64,000 nt of DNA from Pararhodobacter sp. CCB-MM2 (GTDB lineage Bacteria; Pseudomonadota; Alphaproteobacteria; Rhodobacterales; Rhodobacteraceae), in contig NZ_LRRR01000004.1 of assembly GCF_001691415.1 (NCBI RefSeq), positions 62,001 to 126,000 on the forward strand, in the 5' to 3' direction. Below, piece after piece: positions 43,373 to 52,644 of this stretch. The notes under the pieces are model-generated. The model did not search any database. It saw nothing but the letters and a program-made list of their open reading frames with translations, and was not told the DNA's origin. The first letter of the stretch is position 1, and each line of letters opens with the position of its first letter. The position numbers and the translations under genes were made by a program.

Positions 43373-43957
43373 ATGATCTTCACCATCGCCGTCGACGGAC
43401 CCGCCGCAGCCGGCAAGGGCACGATCAGCCGCGCGCTGGCCGAGGCCTTCGGCTTCGCCCATCTCGACACCGGGCTTCTCTATCGGGCCGTGGGGGCCAA
43501 GGCGGGCGACCCGGTCGCCGCCGCGCGCTCGCTTTCGCCTGAGGATCTTGCCCGCGACGATCTGCGCAGCATGGCGGCGGGGCAGGCGGCAAGCGTCGTT
43601 GCGGCGATCCCCGAGGTCCGCGCGGCTTTGGTCGCCTTCCAGCAGGATTTCGCCCGGCGCGAGGGCGGGGCGGTGCTCGATGGTCGCGACATCGGCACGG
43701 TGATCTGCCCCGGCGCCGAAGTGAAGCTCTTCGTCACCGCCTCGGCCGAGGTGCGGGCCCATCGCCGTTGGCTGGAGGTCGGCGGCGACGAGGCACAGGT
43801 GCTGGCCGAGGTGAAGGCCCGCGACGAGCGCGACATGAACCGTGCCGATGCGCCCCTCAAACCGGCCGCCGACTCGATCCTGATCGACACCTCGACCCTG
43901 TCCATCGACGAGGCCGTGGCGCAGGCCGCGGCGATCGTCCGCAGGCGGCTTGGCTGA
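43373..43957 (+). CDS. cmk: Cytidylate kinase
   Basis: The 194-residue kinase phosphorylates CMP and dCMP. It has the P-loop [25 protein letters not shown], the nucleotide-monophosphate site [25 protein letters not shown] and the lid [14 protein letters not shown]. It is a little shorter than E. coli Cmk, lacking part of the NMP-binding insertion, as in other alphaproteobacteria. AGGAGG lies nine bases upstream. aroA and cmk are neighbours in many proteobacteria; here two genes stand between them. Confidence 0.93.
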   Translation: MIFTIAVDGPAAAGKGTISRALAEAFGFAHLDTGLLYRAVGAKAGDPVAAARSLSPEDLARDDLRSMAAGQAASVVAAIPEVRAALVAFQQDFARREGGAVLDGRDIGTVICPGAEVKLFVTASAEVRAHRRWLEVGGDEAQVLAEVKARDERDMNRADAPLKPAADSILIDTSTLSIDEAVAQAAAIVRRRLG

Positions 43958-44018
43958 ACCTTCCTTTGCCTTGAACCCGGTTCAGGCTAGAACAACCTGA
44001 AGCATCCCAGGAGACCCG

Positions 44019-44729
44019 ATGTCCGACGCCCCGCACGATTCGATCCTCAAAGCCGTCATCAAGCCGGTGCACCGCGAGGGTTATCCTTTCATCGGCATCT
44101 TCGCCGTGGTGACGCTGGTGCTGTTCCTGATCTGGCAGCCGCTGGGTTGGGTGGGCGTGGTGCTGACCGTCTGGTGCTATTATTTCTTCCGCGACCCGGA
44201 CCGCTACACCCCGCAGCGCGAGGGGCTGATCATCAGCCCGGCCGACGGGGTGATCTCGCTGATCGAGCCCGCCGCACCGCCCGCCGAACTCGGCATGGGC
44301 GACACGCCGCTGACCCGCGTCTCGGTGTTCATGAACGTCTTCAACTGCCATGTGAACCGCCTGCCGATCGCCGGCACGGTGACCGCGGTCAGCTACCGGC
44401 CGGGCAAGTTCTTCAACGCCTCGCTGGACAAGGCGTCGGTGGACAACGAGCGCAACTCGGTCGCCGTGCAGATGGCCGACGGGCGCAAGTTGGCCGTGGT
44501 GCAGATCGCAGGCCTCGTTGCCCGCCGCATCGTCTGCGACGTGAAACCCGGCACTGTCCTGGAAACCGGCGAACGCTTCGGCATGATCCGCTTCGGCTCG
44601 CGCCTCGATGTCTACCTGCCCGAAGGGGTGGAGCCGCTGGTCTCGCTGGGGCAGGCGATGGTTGCGGGTGAAACCGTTCTCGCCGATCTGCGTTCTGATG
44701 AGACACGCCGCACCGCCGAGATCCGCTAA
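44019..44729 (+). CDS. psd: Phosphatidylserine decarboxylase proenzyme
   Basis: The 236-residue enzyme is the short, archaeal-type Psd that makes phosphatidylethanolamine. Self-cleavage is expected between Gly193 and Ser194 ([13 protein letters not shown]), leaving a pyruvoyl group. [13 protein letters not shown] and [22 protein letters not shown] are family motifs; the N-terminal [34 protein letters not shown] anchors it in the inner membrane. It precedes pssA by three bases, so substrate-making and substrate-using enzymes are co-expressed. Confidence 0.95.
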   Translation: MSDAPHDSILKAVIKPVHREGYPFIGIFAVVTLVLFLIWQPLGWVGVVLTVWCYYFFRDPDRYTPQREGLIISPADGVISLIEPAAPPAELGMGDTPLTRVSVFMNVFNCHVNRLPIAGTVTAVSYRPGKFFNASLDKASVDNERNSVAVQMADGRKLAVVQIAGLVARRIVCDVKPGTVLETGERFGMIRFGSRLDVYLPEGVEPLVSLGQAMVAGETVLADLRSDETRRTAEIR

Positions 44730-44732
44730 GCC

Positions 44733-45497
44733 ATGACCCAAGAGCCCCCCATCCCCGAAGACGACGCCGAGGCCGCCGACCGCCGCACGCTTCCGGTCGT
44801 GCAGCTGATCCCCAATCTGGTGACGCTGCTCGGCCTTTGCGCGGGCCTCACCTCGATGCGCTATGCCATGGCCGAGGCCTATACCACGGCGGCGGTGCTG
44901 ATCGTGCTGGCGGCTTTGGTCGACGGGATGGACGGGCTTCTGGCACGCAAGCTGAACGCGGCGAGCCATTTCGGCGCGGAACTCGATTCGCTGTCGGATT
45001 TCGTCTGCTTCGGCGTCGCGCCGGGCGTCTTCGTCTACAGTTTCACGCTGAACCAATGGCCGGGCCTCGGCTGGCCGTTGGTGCTGGTCTACGTCCTCTG
45101 CGCCTGCCTGCGTCTGGCGCGCTTCAACGTGAACCGCAACGCGCCCCCGCCACCGGGCCGGGCGCATTTCGTGGGGGTTCCGGCCCCGGCGGGCGCCATG
45201 CTGTGCCTGCTGCCGATCTACCTGACGCTGGCCGGCTGGATCGACATGCGGGATTGGCCGGGCGTCTCGGGCGTCTATGTGGCAATCGTCGGCCTGCTGA
45301 TGATCTCGCGCTTGCCGACGCCGTCGCCCAAGGCCTGGCGGGTGCCGCGCAACCGCGCCGTTTTCGTCATGGTCGCGGTCGCGATCTATGCGGGCGCCCT
45401 GGCCACACGGCCCTTCGTGGTGCTGGTTCTCTCGGATCTTGCCTACCTTGCCGTGCTGGCTTGGGGCAGCTGGAGAGAAAGGGCGCGTCTCGCGTGA
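44733..45497 (+). CDS. pssA: CDP-diacylglycerol--serine O-phosphatidyltransferase
   Basis: The 254-residue inner-membrane enzyme has the CDP-alcohol phosphatidyltransferase signature DG-2x-AR-8x-G-3x-D-3x-D, seen as DGMDGLLARKLNAASHFGAELDSLSD near residue 70. About seven hydrophobic segments follow, with LRLARFNVNRN after the active site. It makes phosphatidylserine for the Psd enzyme encoded just upstream. The gene ends ten bases before the -35 box of the first tRNA-Asp promoter. Confidence 0.93.
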   Translation: MTQEPPIPEDDAEAADRRTLPVVQLIPNLVTLLGLCAGLTSMRYAMAEAYTTAAVLIVLAALVDGMDGLLARKLNAASHFGAELDSLSDFVCFGVAPGVFVYSFTLNQWPGLGWPLVLVYVLCACLRLARFNVNRNAPPPPGRAHFVGVPAPAGAMLCLLPIYLTLAGWIDMRDWPGVSGVYVAIVGLLMISRLPTPSPKAWRVPRNRAVFVMVAVAIYAGALATRPFVVLVLSDLAYLAVLAWGSWRERARLA

Positions 45498-45506
45498 TTT
45501 TCGCGC

Positions 45507-45535
45507 TTGACGCCCTCCGTCAGACCCCCTAGAGA
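45507..45535 (+). promoter_or_regulatory. Promoter of tRNA-Asp copy 1
   Basis: TTGACG (45507-45512) and TAGAGA (45530-45535) with 17-base spacing, 11 bases before the tRNA. The CCCCCTAGAGAACGCC stretch is shared with copy 2; the GC-rich discriminator is typical of stringently controlled stable-RNA promoters. Confidence 0.7.
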
Positions 45536-45546
45536 ACGCCCTACGC

Positions 45547-45623
45547 GCGGTTGTAGCTCAGTTGGTTAGAGTACCGGCCTGTCACGCCGGGGGTCGCGGG
45601 TTCGAGCCCCGTCAACCGCGCCA
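45547..45623 (+). tRNA. tRNA-Asp (GTC), copy 1
   Basis: A 77-base cloverleaf: acceptor GCGGTTG with CAACCGC, D-arm AGCTCAGTTGGTTAGAGT, anticodon GTC at 45581-45583 in CCTGTCACG, T-arm GCGGGTTCGAGCCCCGT, discriminator G and an encoded CCA. Identical in sequence to copy 2 at 45950. A hairpin terminator follows. Confidence 0.96.
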
Positions 45624-45637
45624 CTTCTTCCTCGAAG

Positions 45638-45660
45638 GCCCCGTTCAGGGGTCTTTTTTT
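45638..45660 (+). terminator. Intrinsic terminator after tRNA-Asp copy 1
   Basis: GGCCCC, a five-base loop, GGGGTC and a run of seven or more T, 15 bases after the tRNA. Confidence 0.85.
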
Positions 45661-45910
45661 ATGCCCGACGCCATGGCGCGCCCCTGCAGGCGAGCAGGGG
45701 AGAGCGAGGAAGATCAAAGGCTTGATCGCCGCCTACGTTCCGCCATGGCAGAATCAGAGCGCCGCGAATCCCCGGAATTCCTGCTGCCAAAGATCGGTCC
45801 TTCGGGGGGCGCGAAAAAATTTTCAGCCGGAAAAGCCAACGTCTGTTGGCTGCGATCATCATTCCGTCACATCCCCTGTCACGCCGGTGTCTTTTTCGCG
45901 CATTTCGCGC
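45661..45910. other. Spacer between the tRNA-Asp genes, no gene seen
   Basis: About 250 bases with no supportable coding frame; open frames here begin inside the first tRNA and translate it. Base composition is slightly less GC-rich than the neighbours (for example GCGAAAAAATTTTCAGCCGG). It ends with TTTTTCGCGCATTTCGCGC, which resembles the sequence just before the first tRNA promoter, consistent with duplication of the whole unit. Confidence 0.6.
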
Positions 45911-45939
45911 TTGACCCTATCCGCCGGACCCCCTAGAGA
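45911..45939 (+). promoter_or_regulatory. Promoter of tRNA-Asp copy 2
   Basis: TTGACC (45911-45916) and TAGAGA (45934-45939), 17-base spacing, same distance to the tRNA as in copy 1 within one base. Confidence 0.7.
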
Positions 45940-45949
45940 ACGCCTCAAC

Positions 45950-46026
45950 GCGGTTGTAGCTCAGTTGGTTAGAGTACCGGCCTGTCACGCCGGGGGTCGC
46001 GGGTTCGAGCCCCGTCAACCGCGCCA
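45950..46026 (+). tRNA. tRNA-Asp (GTC), copy 2
   Basis: A 77-base tRNA identical to copy 1, anticodon GTC at 45984-45986, encoded CCA at 46024-46026. It has its own promoter and its own terminator, so the two copies are independent transcription units. Confidence 0.96.
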
Positions 46027-46051
46027 CTTCCTCCTTTGGGAGGGATGAAAC

Positions 46052-46074
46052 AAAGCCCCGCAAGGGGCTTTTTT
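46052..46074 (+). terminator. Intrinsic terminator after tRNA-Asp copy 2
   Basis: AAAGCCCC, GCAA loop, GGGGCTTT and further T residues; a strong terminator 25 bases after the tRNA and before murD. Confidence 0.88.
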
Positions 46075-46188
46075 CATATCCGGATTTCCCGTTTTCCCCG
46101 ACTGGTACTGGCCGGCGCGAATCGCGCCCACTGGCGTTTTCAGGCGCCAAGCGATACCCTGCGCCAAACTTCCGGCATCGAGGCGAAA

Positions 46189-47577
46189 ATGATTGCAGTT
46201 CAAGGGTTTGAAGGGCTGAAAGTCGGCGTTCTGGGGCTCGGGCGCTCGGGCCTTGCCACCTGCGCCGCGCTGAAGGCCGGCGGCGCCGAGGTTTGCGCTT
46301 GGGACGACAGCCCCGAGGGCCGCGCCAAGGCCGAGGCCGAGGGCTTCACCCCCGTCGATCTGACCCGCCAGACGGCGATGGAGAATTTGGCCGCGCTGAT
46401 CACCTCGCCTGGTATCCCGCATCTCTATCCCGCGCCGCATCCGGTCATCGCCGCGGCCCTCGCCGCCGGGGTGCCGGTGGACAATGACATCTCGCTCTTC
46501 TTCCGTGCGCTGGCCGACAGCGACGAGGCGCCCAAGGTCATCTGCGTCACAGGCTCCAACGGAAAATCCACCACCACCGCGCTGATCGCGCATCTTCTGG
46601 CCGAGGCCGGACGTGAGGTGCGCATGGCGGGGAATATCGGCACGGGCGTGCTCTCCATCGACCTGCCGGACGAGGAGGGCGTCGTCGTGCTGGAGCTGTC
46701 GAGCTACCAGACCGACCTCGCGCGCCATCTGGCCCCGGATGTCGCCGTCTTCACCAATCTCAGCCCCGATCATCTCGACCGCCACGGCGGCATGGGCGGC
46801 TATTTCGCCGCCAAGCGCCGTCTGTTCACCGAAGGCGCGCCCTCCCGCGCGGTGATCGGCGTGGATGAGACCGAGGGGCAATATCTGGCGATGCAGCTGG
46901 CCGAGGGGCCGGACGACAGCCGGGTGATCCGCATTTCCTCGGGTCAGAAGCTGCAGGGGCAGGGCTGGTCCGTGTTTGCGCGCAAGGGCTTCCTGTCCGA
47001 ATGGCGCAACGGACGGCAGGTGGCGTCCATTGACCTGCGCCCCATCGCCGGGCTGCCGGGCGCGCATAACCACCAGAACGCCTGCGCCGCCTATGCCGCC
47101 GTGCGCGCGCTAGGTCTGGCGCCGCGGATCATCGAGGGGGGGCTTGCGAGTTTCCAGGGCCTGCCGCATCGGAGCCAGCTGATCGGCGAGCGTGATGGTG
47201 TGAAATTCGTCAACGATTCCAAGGCGACGAATGTGGATTCCGCCGCCAAGGCGCTGCAGGCCTTCCCCAAGGTTCGCTGGATCGCCGGGGGCCTCGGCAA
47301 GGACGGCGGGATCGCCGCTCTGGCGCCGCATCTGGGGTCGGTCACCAAGGCCTATATGATCGGCCATTCGGCGCGAGATTTCGCCCTGCAGCTGGGCCAG
47401 ACCCCGCATGAGATCTGCGAGACGATGGAGCGTGCCGTCGCCCGCGCTGCCGAGGAGGCCGAGCCGGGCGAGGTGGTGCTGCTGGCCCCGGCCGCGGCGA
47501 GTTTCGACCAATATCCGAACTTCGAGAAGCGTGGCGATCATTTTGCTGCGCTTGTGCAGGATCTGCTCAAAGGATAA
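46189..47577 (+). CDS. murD: UDP-N-acetylmuramoyl-L-alanine--D-glutamate ligase
   Basis: The 462-residue ligase adds D-Glu to UDP-MurNAc-L-Ala. The UDP-binding domain has [20 protein letters not shown], the ATP site is [18 protein letters not shown], and [50 protein letters not shown] and [17 protein letters not shown] complete the Mur ligase pattern. The ATG at 46189 follows GAGGCG. It opens the cell-wall and division cluster in this window; mraZ, ftsI, murE, murF and mraY are not in view between it and the tRNAs. Repeat copy H follows. Confidence 0.95.
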   Translation: MIAVQGFEGLKVGVLGLGRSGLATCAALKAGGAEVCAWDDSPEGRAKAEAEGFTPVDLTRQTAMENLAALITSPGIPHLYPAPHPVIAAALAAGVPVDNDISLFFRALADSDEAPKVICVTGSNGKSTTTALIAHLLAEAGREVRMAGNIGTGVLSIDLPDEEGVVVLELSSYQTDLARHLAPDVAVFTNLSPDHLDRHGGMGGYFAAKRRLFTEGAPSRAVIGVDETEGQYLAMQLAEGPDDSRVIRISSGQKLQGQGWSVFARKGFLSEWRNGRQVASIDLRPIAGLPGAHNHQNACAAYAAVRALGLAPRIIEGGLASFQGLPHRSQLIGERDGVKFVNDSKATNVDSAAKALQAFPKVRWIAGGLGKDGGIAALAPHLGSVTKAYMIGHSARDFALQLGQTPHEICETMERAVARAAEEAEPGEVVLLAPAAASFDQYPNFEKRGDHFAALVQDLLKG

Positions 47578-47594
47578 GCGGTTCTGCAAGCGGG

Positions 47595-47664
47595 GCCGTT
47601 GGAGGGGGGCGCTGCCCCCGTCGCTATGCGCGACTCCCCCGGGATATTTGGAGAGCAAAGATGG
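47595..47664 (+). repeat. 3'-end repeat, copy H, supplying the rarD start
   Basis: After murD: hairpin GGGGGC-GCT-GCCCCC (47605-47619), then CTCCCCCG and the core GGGATATTTGGAGAGCAAAG-ATG. GGAG (47650-47653) and the ATG (47661-47663) of the core are the ribosome-binding site and start codon of rarD. Confidence 0.8.
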
Positions 47665-48563
47665 CGCAGGTCGATGATTCCGTGGCGCAGGACGGCGACA
47701 GCCTGTCCGGCTTCCTGCTGGCGCTGGCCGCCTATCTGATCTGGGGCGCGCTGCCTTTGTACCTGCATCTGGTCAACCATGTGCCGCTGCCCGAGGTGCT
47801 GGCCCATCGTGTCGTCTGGTCGGTGCCGATCGCGCTGGTGGCGTTGATGATCCTCGGGCGGACGGCGGATCTGAAGCGGGCGCTGCGCTCGCCGCGGCTT
47901 TTGGGGATGGCGGGGCTGACGGCGCTGTTCGTCTCGGTCAACTGGAGCGTCTATCTCTATGCGATCCAGTCGGGGCAAGTGCTGGACGCGGCGTTGGGTT
48001 ATTACATCAACCCGTTGTTTTCGGTCCTGCTCGGCGCCTTGGTGCTTCGCGAGAAGTTGACCCGCCCGCAATGGGCGGCGGTGGCGCTGGCCGGACTGGC
48101 CGTCGTGGTGCTGACCGTCGATGCCGGAAGCCTGCCACTGATCTCCTTGGCGCTGACCGTGAGCTGGGGGATCTATGCGCTGCTGAAGCGGGCGCTGCCG
48201 ATCGGGCCGAACCAGGGCTTTACCTTGGAGGTGATCCTGCTCGCGCCCTTCGGCTTGATCTACCTCGGCTGGTTGGCCGCGCGGGGCGAGATGGTCTTCG
48301 CGACGAGTGGCCTGAGCGACGTCCTGCTGTTGCTGGGCTGTGGCGTGGTCACGGCGGTGCCCTTGATGCTGTATGCGAACGGCGCGAAGCGGCTGCGGCT
48401 GACGACCATCGCGCTGATGCAATACATCGCGCCGACCTTCGTCTTCCTGATCGCCGTCTTCGTATTCGGCGAGCCCTTCGAGGGCGCGAAACTGGTGGCT
48501 TTCCCGATGATCTGGGCCGCATTGGCGCTGTATTCGGCCGATCTGTGGTTCCGACGTCGGTAA
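47661..48563 (+). CDS. rarD: EamA family transporter RarD
   Basis: The 300-residue protein has ten hydrophobic segments in two EamA repeats and the RarD signatures FLLALAAYLIWGALPLYLHLVNHVPLPEVLAHRVVWSVP, NWSVYLYAIQSGQVLDAALGYYINPLFSVLLGALVLREKL and TAVPLMLYANGAKRLRLTTIALMQYIAPTFVFLIAVFVFGEPF. It lies in the inner membrane; substrate unknown. The start codon sits inside repeat copy H. It stands between murD and ftsW, where it has no obvious role in cell-wall synthesis. Confidence 0.9.
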   Translation: MAQVDDSVAQDGDSLSGFLLALAAYLIWGALPLYLHLVNHVPLPEVLAHRVVWSVPIALVALMILGRTADLKRALRSPRLLGMAGLTALFVSVNWSVYLYAIQSGQVLDAALGYYINPLFSVLLGALVLREKLTRPQWAAVALAGLAVVVLTVDAGSLPLISLALTVSWGIYALLKRALPIGPNQGFTLEVILLAPFGLIYLGWLAARGEMVFATSGLSDVLLLLGCGVVTAVPLMLYANGAKRLRLTTIALMQYIAPTFVFLIAVFVFGEPFEGAKLVAFPMIWAALALYSADLWFRRR

Positions 48564-48661
48564 GTGACTGGCCAGAGTCCTTCGTTCGCGCTATCCTGTG
48601 TGTCGAGACCCGGACAACCGGGCGTTGAACATATCGATTTGGCAGATCGAGCAGGACAGTC

Positions 48662-49828
48662 ATGACGGAAATGGTTCATGGCAGCATCCCCGCCCAGCAG
48701 GGCGAGCCGGTGCTGTCGCGCTGGTGGCGTACGGTGGATCGCTGGACGATCAGCAGCGTGTTGTTGCTGGTGGCAATCGGGCTTCTGTTGGCACTGGCCT
48801 CGTCGCCGCCGCTGGCGACCCGCAACCATTTGCCGCCGTTCCATTATTTCGAACGCCACCTGATCTTCGTCGCGATGAGCGTCGGCATCATGCTGTTCGT
48901 CTCGATGCGCAGCCCCGAAACGGTGCGCCGCTGGGCGGTGTTGGGCTTCATCATCGGCTTCGCCACCCTGCTGGCCCTGCCGGTGATCGGCACCGACTTC
49001 GGCAAGGGCGCGACGCGCTGGCTGTCTCTGGGCTTCACCTCGATCCAGCCGTCGGAATTCGTCAAGCCGTGCCTCGCCGTGACCGCCGGCTGGCTTCTGG
49101 CTGCAGGGCAGGACCTGAACGGCCCGCCGGGACGGCTGATGTCGCTGGGCGTGACCGTCGCGACCGTGGGTCTGCTGGTCATCCAGCCGGACTTCGGCCA
49201 ATCGGCGCTGGTGCTGTTCGGCTGGGGCGCGATGTATTTCGTCTCGGGCGCCTCGATCGTCATCATCACCGGGCTGGCCGCGACCGTCGTTGGCGGCGGC
49301 TTCATCGCCTATAACGTCTCCGAGCACTTCGCCCGCCGGATCGACGCCTTCCTCAGTGCCGAACTCGATGCCCGCTCGCAGCTGGGCTATGCGACCTCGG
49401 CCATCCAGGAGGGCGGTCTGTGGGGCATGGGCGTGGGCGAGGGGCAGGTGAAATGGCAGCTGCCCGACGCCCATACCGACTTTGTCATCGCCGTCGCGGC
49501 CGAGGAATACGGCTTCCTGCTGGTGGCCCTGATCATCGCCCTCTACGCGGTGATCTGCCTTCGCGCCCTGATGCGCCTGACGCGCGAGCGTGATCCCTTC
49601 GTGCGCCTCGCCGGCACCGGCCTTGTCGCCATGCTCTCGGCGCAGGCGATGATCAACATGGGCGTCGCCGTGCGCCTGCTGCCCGCCAAGGGCATGACCC
49701 TGCCATTCATCAGCCAAGGCGGCTCGTCCCTTCTGGCCATGGGGCTGATGACGGGGATGTTGCTTGCGCTCACTCGGTCGCGCCCGCAGGGTGAGATCTC
49801 TGAACTTCTGCAGAACCGGGGACGTTGA
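48662..49828 (+). CDS. ftsW: Peptidoglycan glycosyltransferase FtsW
   Basis: The 388-residue SEDS protein has about ten membrane segments and family motifs KGATRWLSLGFTSIQPSEFVKPCLAV, LQP-type VIQPDFGQSALVLFGWGAMYFVSG, SAIQEGGLWGMGVGEGQVKWQLPDAHTDFVIAVAAEEYGF and LPFISQGGSSLLAMGLMTGMLLAL. It polymerises septal glycan strands together with FtsI. The 98-base gap after rarD likely holds a promoter. Its stop is directly followed by the murG ATG. Confidence 0.95.
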   Translation: MTEMVHGSIPAQQGEPVLSRWWRTVDRWTISSVLLLVAIGLLLALASSPPLATRNHLPPFHYFERHLIFVAMSVGIMLFVSMRSPETVRRWAVLGFIIGFATLLALPVIGTDFGKGATRWLSLGFTSIQPSEFVKPCLAVTAGWLLAAGQDLNGPPGRLMSLGVTVATVGLLVIQPDFGQSALVLFGWGAMYFVSGASIVIITGLAATVVGGGFIAYNVSEHFARRIDAFLSAELDARSQLGYATSAIQEGGLWGMGVGEGQVKWQLPDAHTDFVIAVAAEEYGFLLVALIIALYAVICLRALMRLTRERDPFVRLAGTGLVAMLSAQAMINMGVAVRLLPAKGMTLPFISQGGSSLLAMGLMTGMLLALTRSRPQGEISELLQNRGR

Positions 49829-50941
49829 ATGGCACGCCACGCAGGTCGCAAACCCCCGCTGGCGGTGATCGCTGCCGGGGGGACCGGGGGGCATATGTTC
49901 CCCGCACAGGCTTTGGCCGAAGAGCTGCTGGCCCGGGGCTGGCGCGTCGTCCTCTCCACCGATGCCCGCGGCGCGCGCTATGCCGGCGGCTTCCCCGAGG
50001 CTGTTGAGCGTCGCGTCGTCGGCTCCGCCACCTTCGCGCGGGGCGGGGTGCTGGCCAAGCTGCTGGTGCCGTTCCGCATCGGTGGGGGCGTGGTGAAGGC
50101 CGTGGTGTCGATGCTGCTGGACCGCCCCTCGGTCGTGGCGGGCTTCGGCGGCTATCCCTCGATCCCGGCGCTGTCGGCGGCGACGATCCTGCGCCTGCCG
50201 CGGCTGATCCATGAACAGAACGGCGTGCTGGGCCGGGTGAACGAGATCTTCGCCAAGCGCGTCTCGGCCGTCGCCTGTGGCACATGGCCGACCGCCTTGC
50301 CCGCCGGGGTCGAGGGCATCCATACCGGCAATCCCGTGCGCAGCGCGGTGCGTGAACGGGCCCGCGCGCCCTATATCGAACCTGGACCCTATCCGATGTC
50401 GCTGGTGGTGATCGGCGGCAGTCAGGGGGCGCGCATCCTTTCGGACGTGGTGCCCGCCGCGCTGGCGATGCTGCCGGACGGCCTGCGCCAGCATCTGCGT
50501 GTCGCTCAGCAGGCCCGCCCCGAGGATCTGGACCGCGTGATCGCCGCCTACGACGCGGCCGGGATCGACGCCGAGGTCGAGCCCTTCTTTGCCGACATTC
50601 CCGCCCGTTTCGCCGAGGCGCAGCTGGTGATCTCGCGCTCGGGGGCTTCGACGGTGGCGGATCTGACGGTGATCGGCCGCCCCTCGGTGCTGGTGCCCTA
50701 TGCCGCCGCGATCCGGGGCGAGCAGCATGCCAATGCGCGCGGGCTGGTCGAGGCTGATGCCGCCGTGCTGATGCCCGAGAATGCCTTCACGCCCGAGGCG
50801 CTGGCCGATGCCGTCACCTCCATCCTGACCCAGCCGCAGGCCGCGGTGCAGATGTCGCTGGCCGCGCAGCGCCTCGGCATCCCGGATGCGGCCGCCCGCC
50901 TTGCCGATCTGGCCGAGCATCTCGCTGGCCCTCCCGCCTGA
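49829..50941 (+). CDS. murG: UDP-N-acetylglucosamine--N-acetylmuramyl-(pentapeptide) pyrophosphoryl-undecaprenol N-acetylglucosamine transferase
   Basis: The 370-residue glycosyltransferase makes lipid II from lipid I on the inner face of the membrane. It has the G-loops [20 protein letters not shown] and [51 protein letters not shown], and the donor-binding [36 protein letters not shown]. It starts on the base after the ftsW stop and is followed by murC after ten bases. Confidence 0.96.
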   Translation: MARHAGRKPPLAVIAAGGTGGHMFPAQALAEELLARGWRVVLSTDARGARYAGGFPEAVERRVVGSATFARGGVLAKLLVPFRIGGGVVKAVVSMLLDRPSVVAGFGGYPSIPALSAATILRLPRLIHEQNGVLGRVNEIFAKRVSAVACGTWPTALPAGVEGIHTGNPVRSAVRERARAPYIEPGPYPMSLVVIGGSQGARILSDVVPAALAMLPDGLRQHLRVAQQARPEDLDRVIAAYDAAGIDAEVEPFFADIPARFAEAQLVISRSGASTVADLTVIGRPSVLVPYAAAIRGEQHANARGLVEADAAVLMPENAFTPEALADAVTSILTQPQAAVQMSLAAQRLGIPDAAARLADLAEHLAGPPA

Positions 50942-50951
50942 AAGACCACGC

Positions 50952-52355
50952 ATGAATACGCTGCTACCCGCGGGGCTGGGCCCCATCCATTTCATCGGTA
51001 TCGGCGGCATCGGCATGTCCGGCATCGCCGAGATGCTGCTGGGGCAGGGCTATGCCGTGCAGGGTTCCGACGCCAAGGGCTCGGCCATCACCGAGCGTCT
51101 GGCGGGGCTGGGGGCGGTGATCCATGTCGGCCATGAGGCCGTGCATGTGCAGGGCGCGGCGGTGGTCGTGGCCTCGACCGCGATCAAGCCCTCGAACCCG
51201 GAATATGCCGAGGCCAAGCGCCTTGGCCTGCCGGTCGTGCGCCGCGCCGAGATGCTGGCCGAGCTGATGCGCCTGCGCCGGACCATCTCGTTGGCCGGGA
51301 CGCATGGCAAGACGACAACGACGACGATGATGGCCGCGATGCTCGAGGCCGGCGGCTTCGATCCCGGTGTGATCAACGGCGGGATCATCCATGCCTATGG
51401 CTCGAACGCCAAGGACGGCGCGGGCGAGTGGATGGTGGTCGAGGCCGACGAGAGCGACGGCTCCTTCAACATCCTGCCGACGCATGTGGCCGTGGTCACC
51501 AATATCGACCCCGAGCATCTTGAGCATTGGGGCGATTTCGACGCCCTGCGTGAGGGCTTCCTGCGCTTCGTCCAAGGCATTCCCTTCTACGGCCTGGCCG
51601 TGCTGTGCATCGACCATCCCGAAGTCGCGGCTTTGGCAGAAAAGGTCCAGAACCGCCGCGTGGTGACCTTTGGCTTCCGGCCGGAAGCGGACGTCCGGGC
51701 TGAGGGGCTGAGGTTCGAAAAGGGCAAGGCTTGTTTCGACATTGCCGTCGGCCACGGGGTAGAATGTCGGAAAATTGACAATGGGACCCTGCCGATGCCC
51801 GGCGATCACAACGTCTCAAACGCTTTGGCCTCGGTCGCGGTGGGGTTGGATCTTGGAATGTCTGACGACCAGATCCGCGCCGCTTTGGCGGGCTTTGCCG
51901 GGGTCGGTCGCCGCTTCACCCGCGTGGGTGAGGTCGGGGGTGTCACGATCATCGACGATTATGGCCACCACCCGGTCGAGATCGCCGCCGTGATCAAGGC
52001 CGCGCGCCAGTCGCTGGGCGGAGAGGGGCGGGTGATCGCCGTGCACCAGCCGCATCGCTTCACGCGCCTGTCTTCGCTGTTCGGCGAGTTCACGCGCTGC
52101 TTCGACGGCGCCGATGTCGTGGGTATCGCCGAGGTCTATTCGGCGGGCGAGGACCCGATCCCCGGTATCGACCGCGACCATCTGGTGGCGTCGATTTCGG
52201 CGCATGGCCATGCCTCGGCGCATGCGCTGAAGACCGAGGATGATCTGGAAGCCCTCGTTCGGGCCGAGGCGAAACCCGGCGACATGGTGGTCTGCCTTGG
52301 TGCCGGTACAATCAGCGCTTGGGCCCATGGCCTGCCGGCGCGTTTGCAAGACTGA
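50952..52355 (+). CDS. murC: UDP-N-acetylmuramate--L-alanine ligase
   Basis: The 467-residue ligase adds L-Ala to UDP-MurNAc. The N-terminal Rossmann domain has [22 protein letters not shown], the ATP site is [18 protein letters not shown], with [33 protein letters not shown] and [20 protein letters not shown] in the central and C-terminal domains. The ATG at 50952 matches the family start. The next expected gene, murB, which makes its substrate, is missing: a small membrane protein gene follows instead. Confidence 0.96.
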   Translation: MNTLLPAGLGPIHFIGIGGIGMSGIAEMLLGQGYAVQGSDAKGSAITERLAGLGAVIHVGHEAVHVQGAAVVVASTAIKPSNPEYAEAKRLGLPVVRRAEMLAELMRLRRTISLAGTHGKTTTTTMMAAMLEAGGFDPGVINGGIIHAYGSNAKDGAGEWMVVEADESDGSFNILPTHVAVVTNIDPEHLEHWGDFDALREGFLRFVQGIPFYGLAVLCIDHPEVAALAEKVQNRRVVTFGFRPEADVRAEGLRFEKGKACFDIAVGHGVECRKIDNGTLPMPGDHNVSNALASVAVGLDLGMSDDQIRAALAGFAGVGRRFTRVGEVGGVTIIDDYGHHPVEIAAVIKAARQSLGGEGRVIAVHQPHRFTRLSSLFGEFTRCFDGADVVGIAEVYSAGEDPIPGIDRDHLVASISAHGHASAHALKTEDDLEALVRAEAKPGDMVVCLGAGTISAWAHGLPARLQD

Positions 52356-52365
52356 GGATCCCGAG

Positions 52366-52638
52366 ATGAGCCCCAACACCCTGATCGTCGTTCTCTTGGC
52401 TTTCGCGGTGGGGCTGGTGCCAGGATGGCTGCTGGGCCGCAATACCGGCGCCTGGGGCGCTTTGGCCTGGGCCGCGCTGTTGGTCTTCACCATGTTCGGC
52501 CTGATGGCGATGGGCCGGCTTTCGGTCGGGTTCAACGGCCTCGCCTATAGCGCCGGCGCGATCATGATGCTCGCCCCCGCCGCTTTCGGTGCGCTGGTCG
52601 GCGGAGGCGCGAGCCTGCTGGTGAAGCGCAAGCCGTAA
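52366..52638 (+). CDS. Hypothetical small membrane protein downstream of murC
   Basis: The 90-residue protein has three hydrophobic segments (LIVVLLAFAVGLVPGWLL, WGALAWAALLVFTMFGLMAMG, GAIMMLAPAAFGALVGGGASLL) and a basic C-terminus (VKRKP). A GAGGA site precedes the ATG at 52366 and murC ends ten bases before, so it belongs to the cluster transcript. In relatives a similar small gene lies between murC and murB. Function unknown. Confidence 0.75.
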   Translation: MSPNTLIVVLLAFAVGLVPGWLLGRNTGAWGALAWAALLVFTMFGLMAMGRLSVGFNGLAYSAGAIMMLAPAAFGALVGGGASLLVKRKP

Positions 52639-52644
52639 ATCAGA

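Noticed and set aside
45562..46048. Two open frames that begin in the tRNA-Asp genes ([18 protein letters not shown]...)
   Set aside because: They are translations of the tRNA sequence itself, a well-known false gene pattern.
22305..47664. CRISPR array
   Set aside because: The repeats are far apart, in both orientations, tied to gene ends and without regular spacers; no cas genes are present.
48260..51025. A 921-codon open frame on the minus strand across rarD, ftsW and murG
   Set aside because: It is antisense to three certain genes; long empty frames are common opposite GC-rich codons and the sequence shows only His/Gln/Arg-rich shadow composition.
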